Origin: JBLNDG01 sp050261415
GTDB lineage: Bacteria > Bacillota > Clostridia > Lutisporales > Lutisporaceae
Assembly (NCBI GenBank): GCA_050261415.1
Contig: JBLNDG010000140.1
Span: 1 to 24,520 of the forward strand
Reading direction: 5' to 3'
Length of the DNA stretch: 24,520 nucleotides
Under the pieces are notes generated by a model. The model did not search any database and was not told where the DNA came from. It saw nothing but the letters and a program-made list of their open reading frames with translations. This document shows, piece by piece, positions 13,924-20,164 of the stretch. A program made the translations under genes and the position numbers. Position 1 is the stretch's first letter. Each line of letters starts with the position of its first letter.

Positions 13924-14865
13924 TTACTTGTAGGATATCCTGGGGTCTATTACGGCATATAGTATGTCGGTCAGCAGGTTTATAAGAACAAATGTACTTG
14001 CAACTACCAATACCGTGCCCTGAACCATTGGGAAATCCCTTGCACCGATAGCCTGAACCATAAGCCTTCCTATACCGTTTATTGCAAATACGGATTCAAC
14101 AACTACCGTTCCGCCCAGGAGGGAACCGAAGTTGACACCGATAACTGTAATAATAGGAATCATGGCGTTTTTCAGGGCATGCTTCAGTATAACGATTTTT
14201 TCATTAAGACCTTTGGCCCTTGCAGTATGTATATAATCCTGATGGATGATTTCAAGCACCGATGAACGGGTCATCCTTGCTATCATTGCGGCTGAGTTGA
14301 AGCCAAGGGTAGCTGCCGGCAGGATCATGGAGACAAAACCTTTCCAGGTCCAGATCTGTCCGTTGAAGCCTGATATATTGAGCAATTTAAGTTTTACGCA
14401 AAATACTATTATAAGAAGCAGACCTATCCAGAAGGTAGGGGCGGATATCCCCAGTGTAGCAATGGACATACTCAAATAATCAAACCATGAGTTCTGCTTT
14501 ATCGCTGCTATTATGCCTGCACATACTCCGATGATGGCTGCAATCAGCACGCTGAAAATTGCCAGATTGAAAGTATTTGCATATCTTGTCTTAATAGCCT
14601 CCGATACTGCCTGACCCGTCTGAAAAGAGTATCCCAGGTCACCCTTCAGTACGCCGGATATGTATCTGAAGTACTGCTCATGCATAGGCCTGTCTAATCC
14701 AAGCTTGACTCTTATATTGGAGATTTCTTCTGCTGTGGCGGTCGGACCTCCGATGACCTCTGCAGCATCTCCCGGTATAAGGTAAATCATTAAGAATACG
14801 ACAACGGATACTCCAATCAGAACGGGGATAAGTTGTAAGAGCCTTTTAATAATGTAGTTGAACAA
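13924..14865 (-). CDS. dppB: Peptide ABC transporter permease, DppB/OppB type
   Basis: 313 residues. It opens FNYIIKRLLQLIPVLIGVSV, followed by VFLMIYLIPGD, and continues with the periplasmic-side segment GLDRPMHEQYFRYI and the coupling loop ARAKGLNEKIVILKHALKN. Six membrane segments are expected. The start codon is TTG, preceded by AAGGTGGG at 6 nt. It is the first gene of a six-gene operon (dppB, dppC, binding protein, dppD, dppF, NIF3) and is preceded by a long leader with regulatory-looking structure. Confidence 0.93.
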   Translation of the reverse strand: MFNYIIKRLLQLIPVLIGVSVVVFLMIYLIPGDAAEVIGGPTATAEEISNIRVKLGLDRPMHEQYFRYISGVLKGDLGYSFQTGQAVSEAIKTRYANTFNLAIFSVLIAAIIGVCAGIIAAIKQNSWFDYLSMSIATLGISAPTFWIGLLLIIVFCVKLKLLNISGFNGQIWTWKGFVSMILPAATLGFNSAAMIARMTRSSVLEIIHQDYIHTARAKGLNEKIVILKHALKNAMIPIITVIGVNFGSLLGGTVVVESVFAINGIGRLMVQAIGARDFPMVQGTVLVVASTFVLINLLTDILYAVIDPRISYK

Positions 14866-14890
14866 AATATCCCACCTTCACAATAAATTT

Positions 14891-14905
14891 TGGTTGTCAC
14901 AACCA
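14891..14905. promoter_or_regulatory. 15-bp palindrome in the dpp leader
   Basis: TGGTTGT and ACAACCA flank a single central base, 26 bp upstream of dppB. It could be an operator or a tight RNA hairpin in front of the dppB ribosome binding site. Confidence 0.5.
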
Positions 14906-14921
14906 GGTAAGAAACAGAATA

Positions 14922-14930
14922 CACCTCCTC
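14922..14930 (-). promoter_or_regulatory. Orphan Shine-Dalgarno sequence in the dpp leader
   Basis: The minus strand carries GAGGAGGTG about 60 nt before dppB, a near-perfect anti-16S match, yet no ATG, GTG or TTG follows at normal distance. A CTG or ATT could open a reading frame of about 6 codons that stops inside the palindrome at 14891-14905. It may be a relic start, a leader peptide or a ribosome standby site. Confidence 0.35.
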
Positions 14931-15018
14931 GATAAATAATTGTTTTATCCTTATTTAAATTGGATACAAAAAAAATTGAATATGTAAAAAATTCTTACAA
15001 TAAAAAAGCTAAGAAAAT

Positions 15019-15050
15019 ACCTCCATATGAATATTTATTCATGTGGAGGT
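15019..15050 (-). terminator. Leader hairpin with T tract, possible attenuator of the dpp operon
   Basis: 14-bp stem with one G-U pair: ACCTCCATATGAAT (15019-15032) against ATTCATGTGGAGGT (15037-15050), with a 4-nt loop. On the minus strand it is followed by ATTTTC and, 7 nt later, TTTTTT, so it can act as a terminator in the direction of dppB, 154 nt ahead of that gene. The plus strand has no T tract after it. Confidence 0.6.
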
Positions 15051-15128
15051 GGCGTGGCATCCCTTCACTCTGTTGTATATGTATAAAATTGAATTCTGTT
15101 AAATAATAATCCACTGATATTGTATAAT

Positions 15129-15157
15129 AAAATAGCACAGACCCTATTAAAAGTCAA
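15129..15157 (-). promoter_or_regulatory. Candidate promoter of the dpp operon
   Basis: Minus-strand TTGACT (15152-15157), 17-nt spacer, TATTTT (15129-15134). It would start a transcript that meets the leader hairpin after roughly 70 nt. A second TTGACT lies 17 nt upstream. The rest of the ~600-bp gap 14866-15463 is AT-rich and shows no gene. Confidence 0.45.
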
Positions 15158-15364
15158 ACTCCGAATAGTCAAAATTGTCTGATTCGCTGAATTGGCGGGA
15201 GCCCTACGGATATAAAGGTTAATCGGCGTCTGGTGTGCGCAATGGATTAACAAATGTATTTAAATTTAGAACAAGTTTTTCAAAATGAAAGTTAAATGCC
15301 TCTATATACATATAATAAACTGCATTATGTAAGTTGGTAATTTCAATAATACTGCAAAAATAAA

Positions 15365-15373
15365 TGATATAAT
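15365..15373 (+). promoter_or_regulatory. Extended -10 promoter of the lrp-chr operon
   Basis: TGATATAAT (TGn plus a perfect TATAAT at 15368-15373); there is no good -35 box, which an extended -10 can compensate. The Lrp-type gene starts 91 nt downstream. An imperfect inverted repeat (ACATATAAT and ATTATGT, about 15308-15330) upstream could be a regulator site. Confidence 0.5.
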
Positions 15374-15463
15374 AGAAAAGTGAAAGCGGCATATTACAGT
15401 ATGTACACAGTAGAAGCTTTTGTATGGGGCTCAATTATTGTAAAAAGGAAGGAAGGTGTGTCG

Positions 15464-15922
15464 ATGAAATTTAAGAATATGGACGAGATAGATCAGCAGA
15501 TCCTCGGATTGTTGTCCCAAAATTCAAGGATGTCTTATATCGATATCGGTAAGAAGGTAAATTTGTCTAGAGTAGCTGTAAAAGGTCGCATAGATGCTAT
15601 GGAAAAGGAGGGTATAATAGAGCAGTACAGTATTATTATCAACCCCCAAAAGGTTGGACGGACTGTATCGGCATTCTTCGACATAGAGGTTGAACCCAAA
15701 CACTTCTATGAAATAGCGGCAGAATTGGCTGCCAAGGAGCAGGTGACGGATATCTACCAGATGACCGGCTCATCCAAGCTGCATGTCCACGCTGTTATGG
15801 AGTTGAACGAGGATCTGGAAAAATTCCTGCGGGAAGAGATATATGTGATGCCTGGGATTGTCAGTATAGAGAGCAATCTTATAATATCAAGGATAAAGAC
15901 CAGGAAGGGTATCAGAGTATGA
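15464..15922 (+). CDS. Lrp/AsnC-family transcriptional regulator
   Basis: 152 residues. The N-terminal AsnC-type helix-turn-helix is clear (MDEIDQQILGLLSQNSRMSY, then DIGKKVNLSRVAVKGRIDAM and EKEGIIEQY), followed by the RAM ligand/oligomerisation domain (VGRTVSAFFDIEVEP onwards). ATG 15464 is chosen for GGAAGGAAGG upstream; the frame is open further but lacks a site. It is followed 25 nt later by the split chromate transporter genes. In Bacillus subtilis an Lrp-type protein (YwrC/ChrS) precedes and represses the chr3N-chr3C pair; the arrangement here is the same, so chromate or related-anion control is the likely role, probably with autoregulation. Confidence 0.88.
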   Translation: MKFKNMDEIDQQILGLLSQNSRMSYIDIGKKVNLSRVAVKGRIDAMEKEGIIEQYSIIINPQKVGRTVSAFFDIEVEPKHFYEIAAELAAKEQVTDIYQMTGSSKLHVHAVMELNEDLEKFLREEIYVMPGIVSIESNLIISRIKTRKGIRV

Positions 15923-15947
15923 TTAAATTAAGTGGGGGTATTTTTTA

Positions 15948-16502
15948 GTGCGGAAATTAATTGAGCTTTTTATGGTATTTTTTAAGATAGGCGCTTTTAC
16001 CATAGGCGGGGGTTACGCTATGGTTCCTATTATCCAGGAGGAGGTATGCAGTAAAAAGAAATGGTCGTCGGACGAAGAATTTCTTGATATAATAGCAATT
16101 GCGCAATCGCTGCCCGGTGTCTTGGCGGTAAATACAGCATCAATACTCGGGTACAAGCTGTTCGGCATTCCCGGTGTTTTGGCTGCAGTTCTGGGTGCGG
16201 TCCTGCCGTCTTTTTTAATAATTCTTTTTATAGCAATGTTCTTTACACAGTTTGCACAGTACCATATGACTGAGCTGGTTTTTAAGGGGGTACGCCCTGC
16301 AGTGGCTTCGCTTATGGCTTTTTCAGTCATTAAGCTTGGCAAGAAGGTTGGGATATCCAAGTTTAATATTGCTATGGGATTATTTGTTATAGCGCTATTG
16401 GTGTTTAAGGTGCATCCAATCCTAATAATCATAATTGCAGGAAGTACTGGTATAGTTGCCGAGTATTGGGGAGGTAGAAGCAATGCTAGAGCTGATAATT
16501 GA
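15948..16502 (+). CDS. chrA: Chromate transporter, short (single CHR domain), first subunit
   Basis: 184 residues, one CHR domain (half of a classical ChrA). It carries the family motifs FFKIGAFTIGGGYAMVPIIQ near the N-terminus and AIAQSLPGVLAVN around residue 60, with about five to six membrane segments. Start GTG with GGGGG about 10 nt upstream. Short CHR proteins work in pairs with opposite membrane orientation; the partner is encoded next and overlaps by 20 bp. Chromate efflux is established for Bacillus homologues; other oxyanions are possible. Confidence 0.88.
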   Translation: MRKLIELFMVFFKIGAFTIGGGYAMVPIIQEEVCSKKKWSSDEEFLDIIAIAQSLPGVLAVNTASILGYKLFGIPGVLAAVLGAVLPSFLIILFIAMFFTQFAQYHMTELVFKGVRPAVASLMAFSVIKLGKKVGISKFNIAMGLFVIALLVFKVHPILIIIIAGSTGIVAEYWGGRSNARADN

Positions 16503-17010
16503 AATATTTGTTACCTTTCTTAAGATCGGTGCATTTACCTTCGGCGGCGGATATGCAATGATACCATTCATACAGACTGAAATAATTGATATACATGAAT
16601 GGCTGACTGCCAAAGAATTCATAGATATACTGGCAATTGCAGAGATGACTCCGGGACCTATAGCTGTCAATTCATCCACCTTTGTAGGCTACAAGATAGC
16701 AGGTTTCTGGGGTTCACTGGCAGGCACCGTAGGGGTTATCCTGGTATGCACAATACTATCTGCCATTGCAGGCAAGTATTTCTTCAAATTCAAGAATAAC
16801 AAGACTTTAAAGGCGTTGTTCAAGGGAATCAGGCCCGCTGTTATAGTACTAATAGGGTCATCTGTCTTTTCTATAGGGAAAGTGGCACTGCTGGATATAA
16901 AGAGTATTTTCATATGTCTGGGTATCTTTTTTGCTCTTTTCAAATTCAAGCTTAACCCGATACTTGCCGTAGTATTGTCGGGTATTATGGGAATAGTGCT
17001 GTTCTATTAA
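16483..17010 (+). CDS. chrA: Chromate transporter, short (single CHR domain), second subunit
   Basis: 175 residues with the paralogous motifs FLKIGAFTFGGGYAMIPFIQ and AIAEMTPGPIAVNSSTFVGY; membrane segments as in the first subunit. ATG 16483 is chosen because GGGGAGG lies 8 nt upstream inside the preceding gene; a longer frame reaches 16456 without a site. The 20-bp overlap suggests coupled, balanced synthesis of the two halves of a heterodimer. Followed by a strong terminator. Confidence 0.88.
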   Translation: MLELIIEIFVTFLKIGAFTFGGGYAMIPFIQTEIIDIHEWLTAKEFIDILAIAEMTPGPIAVNSSTFVGYKIAGFWGSLAGTVGVILVCTILSAIAGKYFFKFKNNKTLKALFKGIRPAVIVLIGSSVFSIGKVALLDIKSIFICLGIFFALFKFKLNPILAVVLSGIMGIVLFY

Positions 17011-17073
17011 AAAAATGGTATTGTGAAGGATAGCTGCTGCAAATCAGGTGTAGCATAATATGGCACCATAGCC

Positions 17074-17103
17074 AAGGAAGGCGGATGCCTTCCTTCTTAC
17101 TTT
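17074..17103 (+). terminator. Rho-independent terminator of the lrp-chr operon
   Basis: Perfect 9-bp stem AAGGAAGGC (17074-17082) and GCCTTCCTT (17087-17095) with tetraloop GGAT, followed by CTTACTTTTC. The minus-strand GNAT-like gene ends right after it. Confidence 0.85.
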
Positions 17104-17544
17104 TCAAACCAGATCGAGTGCTCGCTTTCCACCTGAAAGCCGCTCTTGAGATATAATTCTACCTCCCTGGTATCTCATCACAAGGTTCCTGTATGTCTCC
17201 TTAAAACCGCTTTTCTCCACAGCAGGTATCATATAATACCTGTCATGCATTATGCCAAACTTGAACCTGGCTTTGATGCCCGAACAGTAGTTGAAAGCCT
17301 TGGAAAGCAGCAATCCGAGCTTATCAATGTCTTTTCCCTTAATGTTGATGCTGACAAGAAATATCTCCCATCGCACTTCTGCATCCTTGGACATTACTCC
17401 CAAGGTTCCAATAAGCTTATTATCCTCCCAAAGTGAAAAGCAGCTGTTGCCATAATCAAAGACGACTCCTCCATAGAACCTGATCATTTCTTCATAGCTA
17501 TCATAGTTGTTCTTATAATCGTGGGTTATGTGCCAGTCTGTCAA
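17104..17544 (-). CDS. GNAT-like acetyltransferase, probably 5'-truncated
   Basis: 146 residues resembling N-acetyltransferase fold proteins: a strand pair around SCFSLWEDNKLIGTLGVMSK, a central strand EIFLVSINIKG, helix DIDKLGLLLSKAFNYC and a final strand/helix with FGIMHDRYYMIPAVEKSGFK. The canonical acetyl-CoA loop Q/RxxGxG/A is not clear, so the substrate is unknown and activity uncertain. The only start is a TTG at 17544 with no ribosome binding site, and this start lies inside the left inverted repeat of the adjacent transposase element (17531-17556), with a stop four codons further up. I infer that the element removed the native 5' end and promoter. Confidence 0.55.
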   Translation of the reverse strand: MTDWHITHDYKNNYDSYEEMIRFYGGVVFDYGNSCFSLWEDNKLIGTLGVMSKDAEVRWEIFLVSINIKGKDIDKLGLLLSKAFNYCSGIKARFKFGIMHDRYYMIPAVEKSGFKETYRNLVMRYQGGRIISQERLSGGKRALDLV

Positions 17545-17556
17545 CTTGTCAACTTA
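17531..17556 (+). repeat. Left terminal inverted repeat of element 2
   Basis: Begins TGCCAGTCTGTCAACTTG and matches the reverse complement of 18514-18539 at 24 of 26 positions. It contains a short internal repetition (TCAACTT twice). Confidence 0.85.
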
Positions 17557-17567
17557 TTGATATCAAG

Positions 17568-17603
17568 ACCCTAGGAGAAGAAGTCTTCTAGGGTTTCTGT
17601 TTT
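17568..17603 (+). terminator. Hairpin inside element 2 with following T-rich tract
   Basis: ACCCTA (17568-17573) pairs with TAGGGT (17589-17594), with an inner GAAG/CTTC stem, a 3-nt bulge (GGA) and loop AAGT, followed by TTCTGTTTT. It may terminate outside transcription entering the element, or be a REP-like recognition hairpin of the transposase. Confidence 0.5.
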
Positions 17604-17620
17604 CAAAAAAGCTCACAATA

Positions 17621-17629
17621 TGGTATAAT
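17621..17629 (+). promoter_or_regulatory. Extended -10 promoter of transposase copy 2
   Basis: TGGTATAAT (TGn followed by a perfect TATAAT at 17624-17629), 57 nt before the TTG start; the -35 region (TTTCAA) is poor. Confidence 0.5.
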
Positions 17630-17685
17630 ATGGTATATGTTGTTGCATTGCATTGTATATGTAGTCCGGTGGGGGGATGATTGGT

Positions 17686-18516
17686 TTGGTCAGACCTTGG
17701 AGGGAAGAAATTAAAGGTGGATACTATCACGTAATTGCCAGAGGCAATAATCGCGAATACATATTCAATAGGGATATAGACAAAGGTTATTTTCTGAAGC
17801 TTCTTTGCGAAAGCAGGCAGACAATGCACTATAAGCTGATTGGATATGTATTAATGGACAATCATTACCACTTGCTGATTCAAACAATGGATATAAAGCT
17901 TCAAAAGATAATGCACCAGGTAAACAATAAATATAGTAAGTATTTCAACGCTATGTACGAAAGATGCGGGCATGTTTTTCAGGGGAGGTATAAAGCATCA
18001 CTTATTCGGGATGACCGGTACCTGATAAAGGTATTGGCATATATACACCAAAACCCGGTTAAAGCAGGCATATGTAAAAAGGTTGAGGATTATAAATGGA
18101 GCAGTGACAAGTTATATAGGAAAAAGCTAAATGGTTTTATAGAAACAAGAACAATAAATGAAATGATAGAAAAAGGATTTAAGGAAAGTAAGAAGACATA
18201 TAAGGAAATAATGGATGAAATCGAAGAGACGGAGTATGAGAATCTAAATGAAATTGGAGAAAAAGCATATGAGATAATGATGAAGAGTAGTATAATTACC
18301 GAAAAAAGACCAAGCCTGAATGAGATACTGACAGAAATAGCAGCGGATTCCAATATAGAAAAGTTGATAATAAAAGGTACGAGAGAAAGCAAGTATAAGG
18401 AATATAAGCTGAAGTATGCCGAGAAAGCACAGGGATATGGATATACCTTAAGGGAAATAGGCTCTTATATAGGGCAGTCGGGTAATTCAATCTGGAAGCT
18501 GCTGCATAGACACTAA
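17686..18516 (+). CDS. REP-associated tyrosine (Y1/HUH) transposase, full length
   Basis: 276 residues from TTG 17686. The Y1 transposase fold is complete: first strand GGYYHVIARGNNREYIF, HUH motif MDNHYHLLIQ (His60 and His62 from this start), catalytic-helix region QVNNKYSKYFNAMYER with several candidate tyrosines, then GHVFQGRYKA and YIHQNPVKAG, and a C-terminal helix-turn-helix (LREIGSYIGQSGNSIWKLL). Such enzymes nick single-stranded DNA via a 5'-phosphotyrosine and act on palindromic REP sequences. TTG 17686 is preferred over ATG 17677 because the GGGGGG site touches the ATG but lies 9 nt before the TTG, matching copy 1. The two copies are similar but clearly diverged in the C-terminal half. 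Confidence 0.88.
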   Translation: MVRPWREEIKGGYYHVIARGNNREYIFNRDIDKGYFLKLLCESRQTMHYKLIGYVLMDNHYHLLIQTMDIKLQKIMHQVNNKYSKYFNAMYERCGHVFQGRYKASLIRDDRYLIKVLAYIHQNPVKAGICKKVEDYKWSSDKLYRKKLNGFIETRTINEMIEKGFKESKKTYKEIMDEIEETEYENLNEIGEKAYEIMMKSSIITEKRPSLNEILTEIAADSNIEKLIIKGTRESKYKEYKLKYAEKAQGYGYTLREIGSYIGQSGNSIWKLLHRH

Positions 18517-18539
18517 GTTGATAAGTTGACAGACTGTCA
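18514..18539 (-). repeat. Right terminal inverted repeat of element 2
   Basis: Starts with the transposase stop codon: TAAGTTGATAAGTTGACAGA and six more bases. Inverted partner of 17531-17556. Confidence 0.85.
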
Positions 18540-18544
18540 CCTTA

Positions 18545-19327
18545 TTATTTACAAATTACAATGCCGTTGCAATAGATTTGATACCCTGCAACCTTTGCGT
18601 TATCAGCAGACGCTGTCCATGTCAAAGAAACAGAGGACCCTTTTACGGCAGTTACTTTAAGCCCGGATGGGGCAGTAGGTGCTTGTGTATCATTCAATGT
18701 AGCTACGCTTAGTGATGGGCTGTTTTTGGATAGATTCCCAGAAACGTCGTATGCTCTTACCGTATAGGTGTAGCTTTTCCCGGGGATCAGGCCCTTGTTA
18801 CAGTAGCTTGTCTTGCTTGTTGTGCCGATTTTAATTCCGTCACGGATGATATCATAGCCCTTAACGTTAACGTTATCAGAAGCGGGCTGCCATGTCAGAT
18901 TCACTTCTGTCACAGTGATGGAAGAAGGTTTTAGTCCGCTTGGTGCTGATGGTGCTGTTTTGTCCGGCACGGTACCGGAAGAGATAAGGCTGCTTTCTGA
19001 TATATTTCCGGCAGCATCATATGCTCTTATGGCATATGCATATTTCCTGCCCGGGACCAGATCTTTATTTGTATAAGTTGTTTTTGTGGTAGAAACTATT
19101 TTCTTACCATCCCTATACACCTGGTAGCCCTTTACTTTTGTGTTGTCATATGAGCTTGTCCAACTCAGTGAAATGGTTGTATATGTCCTATTGGTAGCTA
19201 TTAATTCTTCCGGGGCAGTGGGAGCTTGGGTATCGTGTGCTGTTGCTGCCATACTTGTCTGGCAAAGCATAGAGAATATAATTAGTAAAGCAATCCCGCA
19301 CCGTACAATGAACTTTGAACTTTTCAT
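18545..19327 (-). CDS. Secreted fibronectin type III protein, 3'-truncated
   Basis: 260 residues with an N-terminal signal peptide (hydrophobic core IALLIIFSMLCQTSMA, cleavage near residue 28) and FN3 domains of ~90 residues: domain 1 from ~32 (DTQAPTAPEELIATN), domain 2 from ~122 (DKTAPSAPSGLKPSS), and a third from ~213 (DTQAPTAPSGLKVTAVKG) that breaks off after GYQIYCNGI. Each repeat has the landmarks LxWxxSxDN, KGYxxxRDG and YxVRAYDxSGN. The third lacks its second half, and the stop (18545) lies 5 bp from the transposase element, so the gene was probably cut by that insertion; any downstream catalytic or binding domain is gone. AGGAGG precedes the ATG. Clostridial FN3 modules usually link domains of extracellular polysaccharide-active enzymes. 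Confidence 0.85.
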   Translation of the reverse strand: MKSSKFIVRCGIALLIIFSMLCQTSMAATAHDTQAPTAPEELIATNRTYTTISLSWTSSYDNTKVKGYQVYRDGKKIVSTTKTTYTNKDLVPGRKYAYAIRAYDAAGNISESSLISSGTVPDKTAPSAPSGLKPSSITVTEVNLTWQPASDNVNVKGYDIIRDGIKIGTTSKTSYCNKGLIPGKSYTYTVRAYDVSGNLSKNSPSLSVATLNDTQAPTAPSGLKVTAVKGSSVSLTWTASADNAKVAGYQIYCNGIVICK

Positions 19328-19358
19328 AACAACCCTCCTAAATTACCATTATTAACAA

Positions 19359-19388
19359 ATTATATCATAATATACCAATATATGTAAA
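19359..19388 (-). promoter_or_regulatory. Promoter of the FN3 gene
   Basis: Minus strand TTTACA (19383-19388), 18-nt spacer, TATAAT (19359-19364) preceded by TGA (extended -10). Confidence 0.65.
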
Positions 19389-19500
19389 TATATTAATGCA
19401 ATATGTCGCTTTTAAAAGTCTGGCAATGGGCCGGTGTCGAAAACATAACATAATATATTGCGGTTTTCATGGGTGTATGATTGTAAATGTGAGGCGCTTA

Positions 19501-19530
19501 TGAACATATACAATCTCATTTGAATATAAT
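19501..19530 (+). promoter_or_regulatory. Putative promoter of the SDR pseudogene
   Basis: TATAAT at 19525-19530 with a weak TGAACA box (19501-19506) 18 nt upstream. The remaining intergenic DNA from 19389 to here shows no gene. Confidence 0.35.
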
Positions 19531-19563
19531 GGAGTACAATTTATGAAAAAAGGAGATTGTGCT

Positions 19564-19966
19564 ATGTACCCCGTATATCCATACTACGGATGCAAATTCA
19601 AATGGGTCTCCGAGCCGGTCACATTCCCGCCCCAACACCAGAAAAAGCAGCCCGGAATTGAATCGATCGTGGTTCCAATCTGCTACCAAAGGCGCTGTTG
19701 TAACCTTTACCAGGTCGTTATCGTTATCACTGGTTGATAAGGGTATCAGGGTGAATGCGGTGGCGCCCGGCCCTATATGGACACCAGTGATACCGTCAAG
19801 CTTTTCAGTAAAAGAGGTAATGTCCTTCGGACCGGATGTACCTATGAAACGCGCTGGGCAACCTTTTGAACTGGCACCGGCTTATGTGTATTTGGCTTCC
19901 GACGACTCCGGCTATGTTTCGGGGCAGGTAATACATGTGAATGGCGGAGCAATGGTAGAATCATAA
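19564..19966 (+). pseudogene. Short-chain dehydrogenase (YdaD/YhxC-like) with internal deletion
   Basis: ATG 19564 (AAGGAG 7 nt upstream) begins MYPVYPYYGC, continuing to FPPQHQKKQPGIESIVVP, the characteristic leader of the Bacillus YdaD/YhxC-type SDRs (family length near 285-290 residues). Near 19678 the sequence jumps, in another frame, to ATKGAVVTFTRSLSLSLVDK, GIRVNAVAPGPIWTPVIPSS and a C-terminus with YVSGQVIHVNGGAMVES. About 150 codons are missing, including the TGxxxGxG nucleotide-binding loop, the NNA strand, the catalytic Ser and the Tyr of YxxxK (only the Lys side, ATKG, remains). The reading frame shifts at the junction, so no functional enzyme can be made. The deletion is the only lesion seen. 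Confidence 0.88.
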
Positions 19967-19979
19967 AACGCGGGAACCG

Positions 19980-20023
19980 AATGGTATGTATACCGAAGCA
20001 TATGCCCTGTTATACATACCATT
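19980..20023. terminator. Perfect 13-bp inverted repeat after the SDR relic
   Basis: AATGGTATGTATA (19980-19992) and TATACATACCATT (20011-20023) are exact complements around an 18-nt loop, 13 nt after the SDR stop. Only a short TTCT-type tract follows, so termination is uncertain. GAAGCA inside the loop (19995-20000) can alternatively pair with TGCTTC (20024-20029). Confidence 0.5.
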
Positions 20024-20101
20024 TGCTTCTATAGCCACTTATGTAATAAAGCCGCAATGTGCTATAATTTGAAGAGTTATGAAATACTTGTCTATTTTTT
20101 A

Positions 20102-20130
20102 TTCTCAGAACGGGAATGATGTTTTATAAT
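20102..20130 (+). promoter_or_regulatory. Promoter of the pcrA-ligA-gat operon
   Basis: TTCTCA (20102-20107), 17-nt spacer, perfect TATAAT (20125-20130), 34 nt before the pcrA ATG, which has GGGAGGT 5 nt upstream. Confidence 0.6.
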
Positions 20131-20164
20131 AGAATACATAGCGAAAGAATTTTGGGAGGTACCA

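Larger units (their letters stand above)
17531..18539 (+). mobile_element. REP-type (Y1/HUH) transposase element, copy 2, apparently intact
   Basis: 1009 bp between 26-bp inverted repeats (24/26 match). It contains a hairpin near the left end, a promoter and one full-length transposase gene whose stop codon forms the first bases of the right repeat. Both flanking minus-strand genes are broken exactly at its edges (GNAT 5' end, FN3 3' end), so insertion was probably accompanied by loss of the DNA between them. No target duplication seen. Confidence 0.75.

Noticed and set aside
15019..15070. T-box riboswitch in the dpp leader
   Set aside because: A GGGATGCCACGCC stretch near the hairpin is only superficially like the T-box consensus; no specifier loop or antiterminator pairing found.
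16013..16949. Minus-strand frames opposite the chromate transporter genes
   Set aside because: Antisense shadows of two genes with clear family motifs.
19559..19966. Single 135-codon gene for the SDR region
   Set aside because: The first 40 codons are in the wrong frame; the real N-terminus is encoded one frame over, so this is two parts of a deleted pseudogene.
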